Shown in pieces: positions 1-7,804 of a DNA stretch of 64,000 nucleotides (position 1 is its first letter; every line of letters starts with the position of its first letter). The notes beneath the pieces are model-generated. The model was not told where the DNA came from, made no database searches, and saw only the letters and a program-made list of their open reading frames with translations. Made by a program: the position numbers and the translations under genes. The stretch is from Pseudomonadales bacterium (lineage in GTDB: Bacteria; Pseudomonadota; Gammaproteobacteria; Pseudomonadales; Pseudohongiellaceae): contig JACKOH010000002.1 of NCBI GenBank assembly GCA_024234395.1, positions 372,001 through 436,000 of the forward strand. Reading direction: 5' to 3'.

Positions 1-1
1 G

Positions 2-883
2 GTCACGGCCGAATACATCGCCGGCAAGCTCTATCGGTTCTTTGTCCGTGACGAGCTGGATCCGGAGCTACAGCGACAGCTGGGTAACGTGCTGAGAGAA
101 TCCGACTATGAGATTGCCGCCCTGCTGGAGACCATGTTCCGGTCCCGGGATTTCTACAGTGCCGCCTCGGTCGGCACCCATATCAAGAGCCCGGTGGAAC
201 TGGTTGTTTCCACCTACCGCAAGCTGGGCCTGGATTCCGCTCCGGGTATACCGGATTTCAACCAGTCCACCGGTGCGCTCGGGCAGGTTCTGTTCCGTCC
301 ACCCACGGTTGCCGGCTGGGCCGGCGGCCGCAGCTGGGTTACCCCGGGTCTGCTCCTGGAGCGGGGTAATTTCGCCAGGGATGTGCTGTTTCCGGATATC
401 AATTTCATACCCGGCGATCGGCGCAATCCCAGCGGCGAAATTCAAAGTGTGGCCCAACGCATCCGGGAGGGGCTCGATATCACTTCGGCCACCCAGCCGG
501 CGGGAATCGGCGCGGGTCAGATCATGGCGGAATCCAACATGCTGGCCGACCGGGACGAAGACTTCAATACCCGCTACGGCAGTTTCCGCGGCTGGCAGAT
601 GGCAATCGAACGGGTCAAACCGATTCCCCGCCACACTGCCAGGCTGGACCTGAGCGGCATGGTTCGCGAACAGCATCTGCAGACCACCGCGGAAGTGGTG
701 GACTATCTTATAGCCCGCTTCATGCGGGTGGCACCGGGCCCCGAAGCCCGGCAGATGCTGATCGGCTTTCTGGACCGGGAACTGGGAACCACTTCGATCG
801 ATGAGGCGGAAACCTATATGGAAGATGCCTTGCGAATGGCACTGCATATCCTGATGAGCCAGCCTGAATATCAGCTCGGTTAA
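2..883 (+). CDS. DUF1800 family protein, C-terminal part
   Basis: The frame is open from the window edge, so the true start lies to the left; a 'start' at position 89 would be internal. The visible ~293 residues carry DUF1800 C-terminal landmarks: a block around KSPVELVVSTYR, then GQVLFRPPTVAGWAGGRSW followed by a run beginning PGLLLERGNF, and a last helix HILMSQPEYQ ending near the C-terminus. Family members are usually 450-600 residues and exported; their biochemical role is unknown. The DUF1501 gene begins 65 bp downstream, and DUF1800-DUF1501 pairs recur in many bacteria, which supports both calls. Family assignment is firm; function is not known. Confidence 0.85.
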   Translation, partial: VTAEYIAGKLYRFFVRDELDPELQRQLGNVLRESDYEIAALLETMFRSRDFYSAASVGTHIKSPVELVVSTYRKLGLDSAPGIPDFNQSTGALGQVLFRPPTVAGWAGGRSWVTPGLLLERGNFARDVLFPDINFIPGDRRNPSGEIQSVAQRIREGLDITSATQPAGIGAGQIMAESNMLADRDEDFNTRYGSFRGWQMAIERVKPIPRHTARLDLSGMVREQHLQTTAEVVDYLIARFMRVAPGPEARQMLIGFLDRELGTTSIDEAETYMEDALRMALHILMSQPEYQLG

Positions 884-948
884 TTAAATATCAACCCGGT
901 TACTGGAGCTGTTAGCGCGGCTCCGATTCACTTTGCAGGGAGATCGAC

Positions 949-2196
949 ATGAATAGAACAAGTCTGCTGAAGCGGGAAATGAAGCGCCGGGAGCTACTGA
1001 AGACAGGAATCACCGGGCTAGGTATCGCCGGGCTGGGCGGCAACCTGCTGGGGCCATCGGTACTCGGCCGGGCGGCCCAGGCGGCTGCCGCAGCGGCAAG
1101 AAATGACAGGATTCTGGTGATTCTGGAACTTTCCGGTGGCAACGATGGCCTTAACACGGTGGTGCCCTATGGCGATGACGCCTACTACCGTCACCGGCCG
1201 AATATCGGACTGCCCAGACAGCGGTTGCGCATCCTGGACGATCACTTCGGGTTGAACCCGGGTATGGCAGGTTTTGAACGCCTGTTCAAGGATGGTGAGC
1301 TGGCCATTGTGCATGGTTGCGGATACGAGAATCCTTCCTACTCTCACTTCACGTCCATGGCTTACTGGCATACCGCGGCCCCCAACAGCGGCGATGAATA
1401 CGGCTGGGTGGGAAGGCTGGCCGATTCCATGGCTCCGGATGCACCGCCCAACTACGTGGTCAATGTAGCGGACAACCAGTCCCTCGCCGTTCGCAGTGAA
1501 CACCATGTGCCGGTAGTCTTTGACCAGCCGGAACGCTTCATGCGGGAGGCGTTCTATGAGGAAAAGGATGCCCTGTCCGCGGCCCGGGACAGTGCTGCCG
1601 TTGCCAATCCCTCGCGTAGTTTCCTGCTTGATATCGCCCGCAGCGCCAATGACGCTTCCTCCCTGGTGCGTCAGGCATGGGCCAACTACAGCTCCCCGGT
1701 CGATTATGGCATCAACAGCCTGGACCTGCCCAAGGTCGTATCACTGATCGACGCAGGCATGCCTACCAGGCTGTATTATGTTTCCTACCGCAATAATGCG
1801 TTCGATACTCATGTATTCCAGAATTCCCTGCATCAGCGACTCCTCACCTATACGTCGGATGCCGTTGCCGCGTTCGTGCAGGATCTGGAGCGCATCGGCC
1901 GTGCCGACGATGTGACGCTGATGATTTTCTCCGAGTTCGGCCGCCGGGTACCGGAAAATGTCAGCCTCGGCACCGATCACGGTGCCGCCAATAACATGTT
2001 TGTAGTCGGCAAGCGGGTCAAGGGTGGTCACTATGGGGATCTGCCCAGCCTTACCCGGCTGACCGAAGGAGACAACCTGGCCTACACCACCGATTTCCGT
2101 CGCGTCTACCAGACCATGGTCGAGGGCTGGCTTGGCCACCAGGTACCTGAAACCTTGTTGAACGGAAGGTTTGAATCTTTTGACCTGTTTTCGTAG
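949..2196 (+). CDS. DUF1501 family protein, Tat-exported
   Basis: A protein of 415 residues. The N-terminus has a twin-arginine-like signal (MKRRELLKTGITGLG, then an Ala-rich end near residue 50), so export in folded form is likely. Family blocks are visible: ILVILELSGGNDGLNTVVPY near residue 62, FDTH-x-FQNSLHQRLL near residue 285 and FSEFGRR followed by GTDHGAANNMFVVG near residues 325-350. DUF1501 belongs to the alkaline-phosphatase/sulfatase-like superfamily, but no substrate is known. The start at 949 is chosen because GGGAG lies 7 bases upstream; an internal ATG at 979 would still keep the twin arginine. It forms a unit with the DUF1800 gene before it and the haem lipoprotein gene after it. 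Confidence 0.85.
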   Translation: MNRTSLLKREMKRRELLKTGITGLGIAGLGGNLLGPSVLGRAAQAAAAAARNDRILVILELSGGNDGLNTVVPYGDDAYYRHRPNIGLPRQRLRILDDHFGLNPGMAGFERLFKDGELAIVHGCGYENPSYSHFTSMAYWHTAAPNSGDEYGWVGRLADSMAPDAPPNYVVNVADNQSLAVRSEHHVPVVFDQPERFMREAFYEEKDALSAARDSAAVANPSRSFLLDIARSANDASSLVRQAWANYSSPVDYGINSLDLPKVVSLIDAGMPTRLYYVSYRNNAFDTHVFQNSLHQRLLTYTSDAVAAFVQDLERIGRADDVTLMIFSEFGRRVPENVSLGTDHGAANNMFVVGKRVKGGHYGDLPSLTRLTEGDNLAYTTDFRRVYQTMVEGWLGHQVPETLLNGRFESFDLFS

Positions 2197-2287
2197 CAGG
2201 CTCTGCGATTCTTCTGACGAAACCGGTCGGCTTTCCCGACGCTGGCCGGAGCAGCGCCCACCGAAATTTCCTATCACTCCAGGTGGA

Positions 2288-2785
2288 TTGCTCCACCGGT
2301 ACGTCTGCCTGCTGCTGGCATTTGTGCTGAGCGCCTGCGGCAGCAATGGGTTTGAAGCTGATTCGAAGGCCGATAGACGCACAAATGGAATTGACGATAC
2401 CAGCCTGCATGCAGTCATGAGTGAACAGCTGGCACTGGACAGCGCCCGACTTAACACGTTGCTGTTTGATCTGCATCGGACAGAGACAGTATTGGCCCGA
2501 GAGCGGCAACAACAGGCAAGCCGGATTGCGGCGTCGGCTCGAAGTCTGCAGGATGGCGCCAGAAAGGTGCTTGACCTGGGCCAGGCACTGCCGCTGGCTG
2601 ACAACAGCGACACCCGCTTCAGAACCCTGGCGGCACAACTGGAGAGTGAAGCGGATATCCTGGCAACGCAGGCGGAAATGGGACAACTGACGCCCACACA
2701 GATGGAGGAAACCCTGTCCCGCCTGAACGATACCTGTAATGCCTGCCACAGCCTGTATCGGGATCGGGCAGGTACTCTCCGGTGA
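2288..2785 (+). CDS. Small cytochrome c'-like lipoprotein (single CNACH haem site)
   Basis: The frame is open from 2171, overlapping the DUF1501 stop, but starting at TTG 2288 gives a compact lipoprotein signal (LHRYVCLLLAFVLSAC, acceptor Cys at residue 17). The remainder is helical, and near the C-terminus, at residues 150-154, is CNACH, a covalent haem c site in the position used by cytochrome c'/c556 proteins, followed by SLYRDR. It is therefore read as a lipid-anchored four-helix c-type cytochrome of 165 residues. It is coupled to the porin gene by a 4-base overlap. The start is uncertain because the purine-rich stretch AGGTGGA almost touches the TTG. The haem motif and lipobox are seen directly; the fold is inferred. 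Confidence 0.65.
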   Translation: MLHRYVCLLLAFVLSACGSNGFEADSKADRRTNGIDDTSLHAVMSEQLALDSARLNTLLFDLHRTETVLARERQQQASRIAASARSLQDGARKVLDLGQALPLADNSDTRFRTLAAQLESEADILATQAEMGQLTPTQMEETLSRLNDTCNACHSLYRDRAGTLR

Positions 2786-3942
2786 TCCCCGATCGGGCCC
2801 CGGGCAATCGTGCCCTGTTGCTAACTCTCTTGCTGGGTCTGCTGCTGACTCCGGATCAATCGCAGGCGGCGGAACCTCCAGACCTGTCAATGGGCGGTTT
2901 TTTCCGCTTGCAGTTGCTGAGCGGTGGTATCAGCGCCGATCGAAACCGGTCGGGAGACAGCGAACTCTGGATTCCCGACATTCCGGTGACCCCACAACCC
3001 ACCTCGAACTGGAAACCTGTCCAGGTACATGCCAGGGAATCGCGGCTCTGGGTTCGTGCCGTTCAGGAAACCCCTCTGGGACAGCTCGAGGCCCTGGTGG
3101 AAGGCGACCTGGACGCAGACCGACACGATGGCCACGACCCCAGACTGCGCCATGCCTACCTGATCCTCGGCCCGTTGCTGGTGGGACAGACCTACACGAC
3201 CTTTACCAACACCTCGGCACTGGCGGATATCGATGCCGGTATCGCGGTAGGAAACGTCGTTACCCGGCATCGACTGATTCGCTGGCAACAATCTCTGGGC
3301 ACCGGGTCCAGCTTCAGCCTGGCGCTGGAGGATTCACTCAACCGGCTGCATTTTTCCGGCACCAACTCGATAGTGAGTACCGGTGATCGGCGTCCGCCGG
3401 ACCTGGTGATGCGCTTCGACCGGAACGGTGACTGGGGAAATGCGTCGGTGAGCCTGCTGTTGCGGGAAATCACCACCACCGAACCACCGGGACCCGGCAT
3501 TCACACAGACACCGAACTGGGCAGTGCATTGAGCTTCGCCGGTCGCATTGCGACCGGTGGCCTGGACAACCTGCGTTTCATGTTCAACTACGGCGATGCC
3601 CTGGCCCGCTACTCGACACTGTCCACGTTTGCCGACGCCTCCGTCACCGCCGCAGGCCAGGTGCGACTGACTGCCACTCACAGCGGACTGCTCGCCTGGC
3701 AACATTTCTGGGCCCCTCGCTGGCGATCGACGCTGGCACTCAGTTATTCGCGCGCGGATCCGCACCGGTCAACCAGTGGCAAACTGTCCCGGGAAAGCCG
3801 CTCCGGGCACGCCAACCTGATCTGGACACCTACCCAGAGGGTTTCGCTGGGTATCGAGTACCTGTACGGCTGGCGTAGCCTGATTAACGGCGACTCGGGT
3901 AATCTTGACCGTCTGCAGTTGACTACCCGGATCAATTTCTAG
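2782..3942 (+). CDS. DcaP-like outer-membrane porin
   Basis: A protein of 386 residues starting at GTG 2782, overlapping the previous stop (GTGA). It has a signal peptide ending near SQAAEPP and many alternating hydrophobic strands rich in Arg, Gly and aromatic residues, closing on a terminal Phe (TTRINF), the outer-membrane beta-barrel signature. The stretch RLRHAYLILG followed by GQTYTTFTN resembles the DcaP trimeric porin family, which passes small organic acids and related solutes. Substrate is unknown here. Location in the DUF1800/DUF1501/haem-lipoprotein unit suggests the four products act together at the cell envelope. The barrel call is firm; the DcaP family call is moderate. Confidence 0.65.
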   Translation: MIPDRAPGNRALLLTLLLGLLLTPDQSQAAEPPDLSMGGFFRLQLLSGGISADRNRSGDSELWIPDIPVTPQPTSNWKPVQVHARESRLWVRAVQETPLGQLEALVEGDLDADRHDGHDPRLRHAYLILGPLLVGQTYTTFTNTSALADIDAGIAVGNVVTRHRLIRWQQSLGTGSSFSLALEDSLNRLHFSGTNSIVSTGDRRPPDLVMRFDRNGDWGNASVSLLLREITTTEPPGPGIHTDTELGSALSFAGRIATGGLDNLRFMFNYGDALARYSTLSTFADASVTAAGQVRLTATHSGLLAWQHFWAPRWRSTLALSYSRADPHRSTSGKLSRESRSGHANLIWTPTQRVSLGIEYLYGWRSLINGDSGNLDRLQLTTRINF

Positions 3943-3983
3943 GGAACCTATCGCCCGTCTTTCGCCCTTCTGGCGGTGACCGG

Positions 3984-4574
3984 TCAGTCCCAGGACCGGG
4001 CCCGCCTCTGGTTGGCTAACGACACCGGGGCGAAAACCCGGTAGAAGCTCGACTGATCGCGGATCTCAATTGGGGCTTTCAATATTGACGACAATTCCTC
4101 CACCGAATAGATGCCCCTGATACGGTGCGTAGGTCTGTCCACTACCAGCGCATAACGACAGCCGTGTTCCCTGATGGCCGCGATCACATCACCGATGCTG
4201 GCGGTATCGATCTCCACAGAATCAAAGGCCGGCAGATCCCGGCGCCGGATCATGACATCACCTACCCGGATGTCGGATCGATGGTAGCCCTCTGACAGCT
4301 TTCTCATCAGTGCCTGTTCGGTCAGCTCACTCAGGCCGACGATGCCGATGAAGTGGGACTGCGAATCCACCACCGGTGTCACCTGTATGTGGGCGTTAAG
4401 CATGAAAGCCTTGAGGTCATCAGCCGAGGTTGCCGAGTCGAAAACCATTGGCCGGCTCAGCCTGAAATCACTGATGAAATCCCTGGCCGGGGAATCCAGC
4501 GTGTAGCTGACCGGGCGTTCCGGCCAGGCCAGTTCGTCAACTTCCAGTGTCGAGTAAAGGTGCAGATTTTTCAT
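3984..4574 (-). CDS. CBS-domain protein
   Basis: A protein of 196 residues with two CBS modules: the first around SRPMVFDSATSADDLKAFML to IVGLSELTE, the second around RVGDVMIRRRDLPAF to IRGIYSVEELSSIL. CBS pairs bind adenosyl ligands and usually regulate a partner. No catalytic or membrane domain is attached and there is no signal peptide, so this is a stand-alone cytoplasmic sensor. The ATG at 4574 (MKNLHLYS) is preferred over the upstream 4601 because GGAGAAAG lies about 8 bases before it. It reads against the porin operon, with the stop codons about 40 bases apart. Partner unknown. Confidence 0.8.
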   Translation of the reverse strand: MKNLHLYSTLEVDELAWPERPVSYTLDSPARDFISDFRLSRPMVFDSATSADDLKAFMLNAHIQVTPVVDSQSHFIGIVGLSELTEQALMRKLSEGYHRSDIRVGDVMIRRRDLPAFDSVEIDTASIGDVIAAIREHGCRYALVVDRPTHRIRGIYSVEELSSILKAPIEIRDQSSFYRVFAPVSLANQRRARSWD

Positions 4575-4678
4575 TGAGTACTTTCTCCAGAATCCTGGCA
4601 TCGGACTGGTGCGCCGTGGTGGCCAGGAATTTGTCTGTTACGAAACGCCGCCTGTGAAGCAGGAAGCGCAAGCTGTTT

Positions 4679-5008
4679 CTATCTGGCAGCTGTTACTGGA
4701 GGAGCACGAATGACCTGCGGCGACCGGGTGCAGGTGGGGCCGGCTTCGAAGTGGCGGCTGGCGGGAATGAAGGTGGAAAAAAGAGGTGGTGACTCCCGCG
4801 TGGGATTGCCGACCAGGACCGGATCGTCGAGATCGATATCATCGAATAACTCGATACTGTTGTCGCAGCTCGACTTGAAACCATCTCCGCCAAGGCAGGG
4901 TTCCGCAGAAAGGCTGGCAGTGAAAACGAGCCAGAACAGGGCGAGCAACAGGGCCTGGATTAATCCCTTGCTGCGGGCCTGGGCTGGGGAAAACTGGTCT
5001 GTTATCAC
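4679..5008 (-). CDS. Small exported protein of unknown function
   Basis: An open frame of 109 residues from a GTG with AGAAGG upstream. It has a hydrophobic segment (residues about 17-34, ALLLALFWLVFTASLSA) followed by a likely cleavage site, then a short mature region with two Cys (CLGGDGFKSSC) and the acidic stretch DDIDLDDPVL. No family is recognised. GC-rich DNA produces chance frames, but the ribosome site plus signal peptide make this more likely real than not. It is transcribed in the same direction as, and lies between, the CBS gene and the dehydrogenase gene. Confidence 0.45.
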   Translation of the reverse strand: MITDQFSPAQARSKGLIQALLLALFWLVFTASLSAEPCLGGDGFKSSCDNSIELFDDIDLDDPVLVGNPTRESPPLFSTFIPASRHFEAGPTCTRSPQVIRAPPVTAAR

Positions 5009-5073
5009 ACTGCTACCTTCTGACTACGGCGCTCATGTTAGCACGATTCTCCGAAGGAGCCAGTGGTGAGATC

Positions 5074-6042
5074 TCAATATCCGCGGGTAAAGTCCACCCG
5101 ATGACGAAGCGGCTCACCCTGTCGGAAGCGCCGATAGTTATCGGCGAACAGACGCGCGATATCGCGCGGGCGGCTTACAGCAGCGATATGAGCGGTGATG
5201 CGCAGATTGGGGATTCCCCATAAAGGGCTGTCCGGAGGGAGTGGCTCTTCACGGAATACATCCAGCACCGCCGCGGCCAGACGCCGCTCCTGCAGGGCCT
5301 GGGCAAGAGCCTTCTCGTCCAGCAGATTGCCGCGACCGACGTTGACCAGCACGGCGCCCGGTTTCAGACAGGCCAGTGCTTCTCTGTCAAGCAGATCGTC
5401 GGTTTCCGGCGTGTCGGGCAGAACAGCAACCAGGTAGTCGCAGCGTTCGAGGAAGGATTTCAGTGCGGTTTTCGTGTAGATCCCGGCAAACGGTTCCAGG
5501 GCAACACCACGGCTGTTGAAACCGATAACCTGCATGCCGAATTGTCGCGCCGACACCGCTAGGTAACGACCGATGGATCCGGTACCCATGATCCCCAGCA
5601 CCCTGCCTGCCAGGGTACCGCTTTCGGTGTTGTCCCAGCGCCGTTCCTGCTGCGCCTGCCGGCGCCGGTCCAGCCCGATCTCGTGGGCCAGCAGGCAGCC
5701 AAACACGTACTCGGACATCTGTGGACCGAAGATATCCTTGATGCCGGTCAACTGATAGTCGCGAAAATTCAGCCTGACCAGCGGCGCGACTCCGGCCCAG
5801 GTGGACTGGACCCAGTGAACCGGAGGGCTGCTTTGCAGAAGTTCCACCAGCAGGTCAGGGCTTCCCAGTACTACCGGCTGCCCAGCGTAGCGGTGCTGGA
5901 CTTCAGCGGAGGATTCGGCCGTTCCCGTGACCAGCCCAGCGCCCAGTTCATCGGCAAGTAACTGGCGGTACTTTTCGGCACCGGCTGTGGCGATAAAAAT
6001 TGCCGGCGCCGTCGATTGCTGATGATTTGCTGGTTCTGACAA
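5074..6042 (-). CDS. D-2-hydroxyacid dehydrogenase
   Basis: A protein of 322 residues with the NAD(P)-binding motif GIMGTGSIGRYLA near residues 149-161 and the catalytic set of the family: Arg in LVNVGRGNLLDE, Glu in VFREEPLPPDSPLW and His in ITAHIAAV. These enzymes interconvert 2-keto acids and D-2-hydroxyacids; GhrA-like glyoxylate/hydroxypyruvate reductases are the nearest recognisable type, but the exact substrate cannot be read. No ATG exists near the N-terminus; the frame begins at TTG 6042, with no strong ribosome site, so the start is uncertain. It lies downstream of the frameshifted decarboxylase-like gene on the same strand. Confidence 0.85.
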   Translation of the reverse strand: MSEPANHQQSTAPAIFIATAGAEKYRQLLADELGAGLVTGTAESSAEVQHRYAGQPVVLGSPDLLVELLQSSPPVHWVQSTWAGVAPLVRLNFRDYQLTGIKDIFGPQMSEYVFGCLLAHEIGLDRRRQAQQERRWDNTESGTLAGRVLGIMGTGSIGRYLAVSARQFGMQVIGFNSRGVALEPFAGIYTKTALKSFLERCDYLVAVLPDTPETDDLLDREALACLKPGAVLVNVGRGNLLDEKALAQALQERRLAAAVLDVFREEPLPPDSPLWGIPNLRITAHIAAVSRPRDIARLFADNYRRFRQGEPLRHRVDFTRGY

Positions 6043-6080
6043 GGTATCGGGAATCTCTATGTTACTGCGTGAGCTATCTG

Positions 6081-6631
6081 TCAGTCGGGAAATGGAGGCT
6101 CATCCGAACCGGATGCCTCAACCTCGAATACATTCAGGGTCATCGCGACCAGGGCGTAATAACCAAGAATTCCAATCAGTTCGACCACCGCCTGCTCACC
6201 CAGCACCGCCACCGCCTGGGCATAGGTGTGGTCACCGACCCGCTGACGCCAATACAGTTCCCGGCTCAGGTCATAAACTAAAGCTTCATCCTGCGCTTCG
6301 AAATCGGGACGCTCACCGATCCTGATTGCCTGGATCACCGATTCGGTCAGGCCGGCTTCCAGCGCGATGGGGCATGAAGTTGCCATTCGACACTGGCACG
6401 CCACCATTGTGCCGTGATCAGAATTGCCAGCTCAGACAGGCGCGCCGGCAGGCTGGTTTCATAAAGGCAGAAGGCGCCCAGCTTCTGAGCCCGGTCCGCC
6501 AGCTCCGGCGACCGTAACCAGCTCACAAACGGCCCGTCACTGCGTCCCCCACGCGAGTCCAGTATCTCCCGATATATCCCCTGCTGCCTTTCGGTGAGGC
6601 TGGACTCATCCAGCTTCGGAAGCCTGCTCAT
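6081..6631 (-). pseudogene. Carboxymuconolactone decarboxylase-family gene broken by a 1-base frameshift
   Basis: Two overlapping frames encode one protein. The first (from ATG 6631, or GTG 6643) runs MSRLPKLDES to SVEWQLHAP; the second continues IALEAGLTESVIQAIRIGERP to the stop at 6081. Joining them needs one extra base in the four-G run at 6369-6372 (C run in the coding sense), which restores WQLHAP-IALEAGL. The join gives about 183 residues, a normal size for AhpD/CMD-family proteins, and keeps the ILITAQWWRASVEWQLH block. However, the usual redox Cys pair of AhpD is not visible. Either the gene is recently inactivated, or one base was lost in sequencing or assembly of a homopolymer. Confidence 0.75.
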
Positions 6632-6647
6632 AAACTCCCCCACCCCA

Positions 6648-6736
6648 TAAATAGGGACAGATTTATTTTTCCGGTCGGCCGGCGGGATGCAGAGGGATTG
6701 GAGTCGGGCAACATAAAATAAATCTGTCCCTATTTA
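6648..6736. repeat. REP/RAYT-like inverted repeat, 22-bp perfect arms
   Basis: Arms 6648-6669 (TAAATAGGGACAGATTTATT plus TT) and 6715-6736 are exact inverted copies, separated by 45 bases. The GGGACAG...CTGTCCC terminal motif resembles short elements mobilised by REP-associated tyrosine transposases, from memory of such repeats; no transposase is in the window. The right arm supplies the stop codon of the methyltransferase gene, and the left arm lies just upstream of the decarboxylase-like start. A half copy occurs at 36648-36663. It may act as a bidirectional hairpin between the two genes. Confidence 0.75.
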
Positions 6737-7612
6737 GGGTTTCTGGAAGACGAGGACGAAACGGTCGGTGCGCCCGCGCAGGTCCTCGTCGAAAACGATG
6801 CGATTGCGGTCGTCGGCGGGATTGCGCAGGGCATTGGACGAGGTGACGAATTCAAAGCCGCGGGCCTCGATTTCGGTGCGGGCAAAATTTTCATTCAGCC
6901 GATGCAGATCCGCCACCAGATCGTTGTCCATGCCTGGCTCGCCGGCATGATCGACTACCACGAAACGGCCACCGCCTCTGAGCGCGTTGAATACCTGTTC
7001 CAGAAAATACTGCACATTCATGGGTGACCCTACCGGGACATATTCCTTGCCATTGTAGCGTTTGGGGACCACGTACAGGTCGTGGAGCGCCATGACGATC
7101 AGCGCGGCATCCACGGACTCCGCCGGCAGGTCGAGATTGATACCGTTAGTGGTATGACGATCGATATTGCCGGGATCACGACGATAAAAGCGATCCGTCA
7201 GTTCGTTAACCCCCCAGGCTTCGAAGCCCATGTTATTGTGCAACACGGCCACTCCGTCCGGCGCCAGCACCCTGGCCAGCAGCTCACTGTAATAACCGCC
7301 GCCGGCAAAAATATCCACGACCCGGTCACCGGGTTCAATTCCCAGCAACGGAATAATTTTTTCCGGGCGGCTGCGGGTATCGCGCTCAATATCTGCCGGT
7401 AGCCGGTCAGGTTGCTGCATAGCAGCGATTACGGCCGCTTCATCGACCATCTGGGCGCGCAGTCCGACACCGGGAACCATCAGACTCAGTACCGGGATCA
7501 ACAGTGAAATCGAAATCTGTAAGCAGCGACGACCAATCCCGCTTAATACCGGAACAAGCGTGTGCCTGTTGCTCAAGCTCTGGGTCGTTGCAGACCAGGT
7601 GTCCGTCGACAT
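6734..7612 (-). CDS. Exported class I SAM-methyltransferase-fold protein
   Basis: A protein of 292 residues. A hydrophobic signal segment around residues 33-52 (ISISLLIPVLSLMVPGVGLRAQ) precedes a Rossmann methyltransferase domain: RPEKIIPLLGIEPGDRVVDI, then FAGGGYYSELLARVL (SAM loop), HNNMGFEAWG, and a late strand GGGRFVVVDHAGEPG. This resembles the 'predicted methyltransferase' family with N-terminal signals, for which no substrate is established. ATG 7612 is preceded by AGAGGA at suitable distance. The stop lies inside the REP-like repeat. A paralogue with the same layout is at 37424-38185. SAM is not known to be abundant in the periplasm, so either the enzyme acts before export or the fold has another use. 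Confidence 0.75.
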   Translation of the reverse strand: MSTDTWSATTQSLSNRHTLVPVLSGIGRRCLQISISLLIPVLSLMVPGVGLRAQMVDEAAVIAAMQQPDRLPADIERDTRSRPEKIIPLLGIEPGDRVVDIFAGGGYYSELLARVLAPDGVAVLHNNMGFEAWGVNELTDRFYRRDPGNIDRHTTNGINLDLPAESVDAALIVMALHDLYVVPKRYNGKEYVPVGSPMNVQYFLEQVFNALRGGGRFVVVDHAGEPGMDNDLVADLHRLNENFARTEIEARGFEFVTSSNALRNPADDRNRIVFDEDLRGRTDRFVLVFQKP

Positions 7613-7698
7613 GCTGACAGTCCTCTGACCTGGATGCTTCCGCTCACAGGTCCCATTTCAGGTATTTTTTTTATGGCCCGTTGAGCCATCGACTTATA

Positions 7699-7726
7699 TA
7701 TTTATCGATTTCTCTATTTATCGATT
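7699..7726. repeat. Tandem 12-bp direct repeat in an AT-rich intergenic stretch
   Basis: TATTTATCGATT occurs at 7699-7710 and again at 7715-7726, a 16-bp register, within the AT-rich gap between the leftward genes at 7612 and 7805. The stretch lies upstream of the methyltransferase gene and could be a regulator site or part of its promoter. No regulator can be named. Confidence 0.4.
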
Positions 7727-7804
7727 CATTAAATCATCGGCTCGGCAATTGCTTTGAGGTTCCTCTGAGAGGCAACCAACAGGCTGCTAATTCAACCTGT
7801 TGAT

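Noticed and set aside
2739..3386. Long alternative frames over the porin, GshA, PckA and FtsH genes (for example 58773-60416 minus)
   Set aside because: They are shadows of the real genes in GC-rich DNA: no family motifs and implausible composition.
6648..6736. Inverted repeat as an intrinsic terminator
   Set aside because: The 45-base spacer and a dispersed half copy at 36648 fit a REP-like mobile repeat better; no T-run design is evident.
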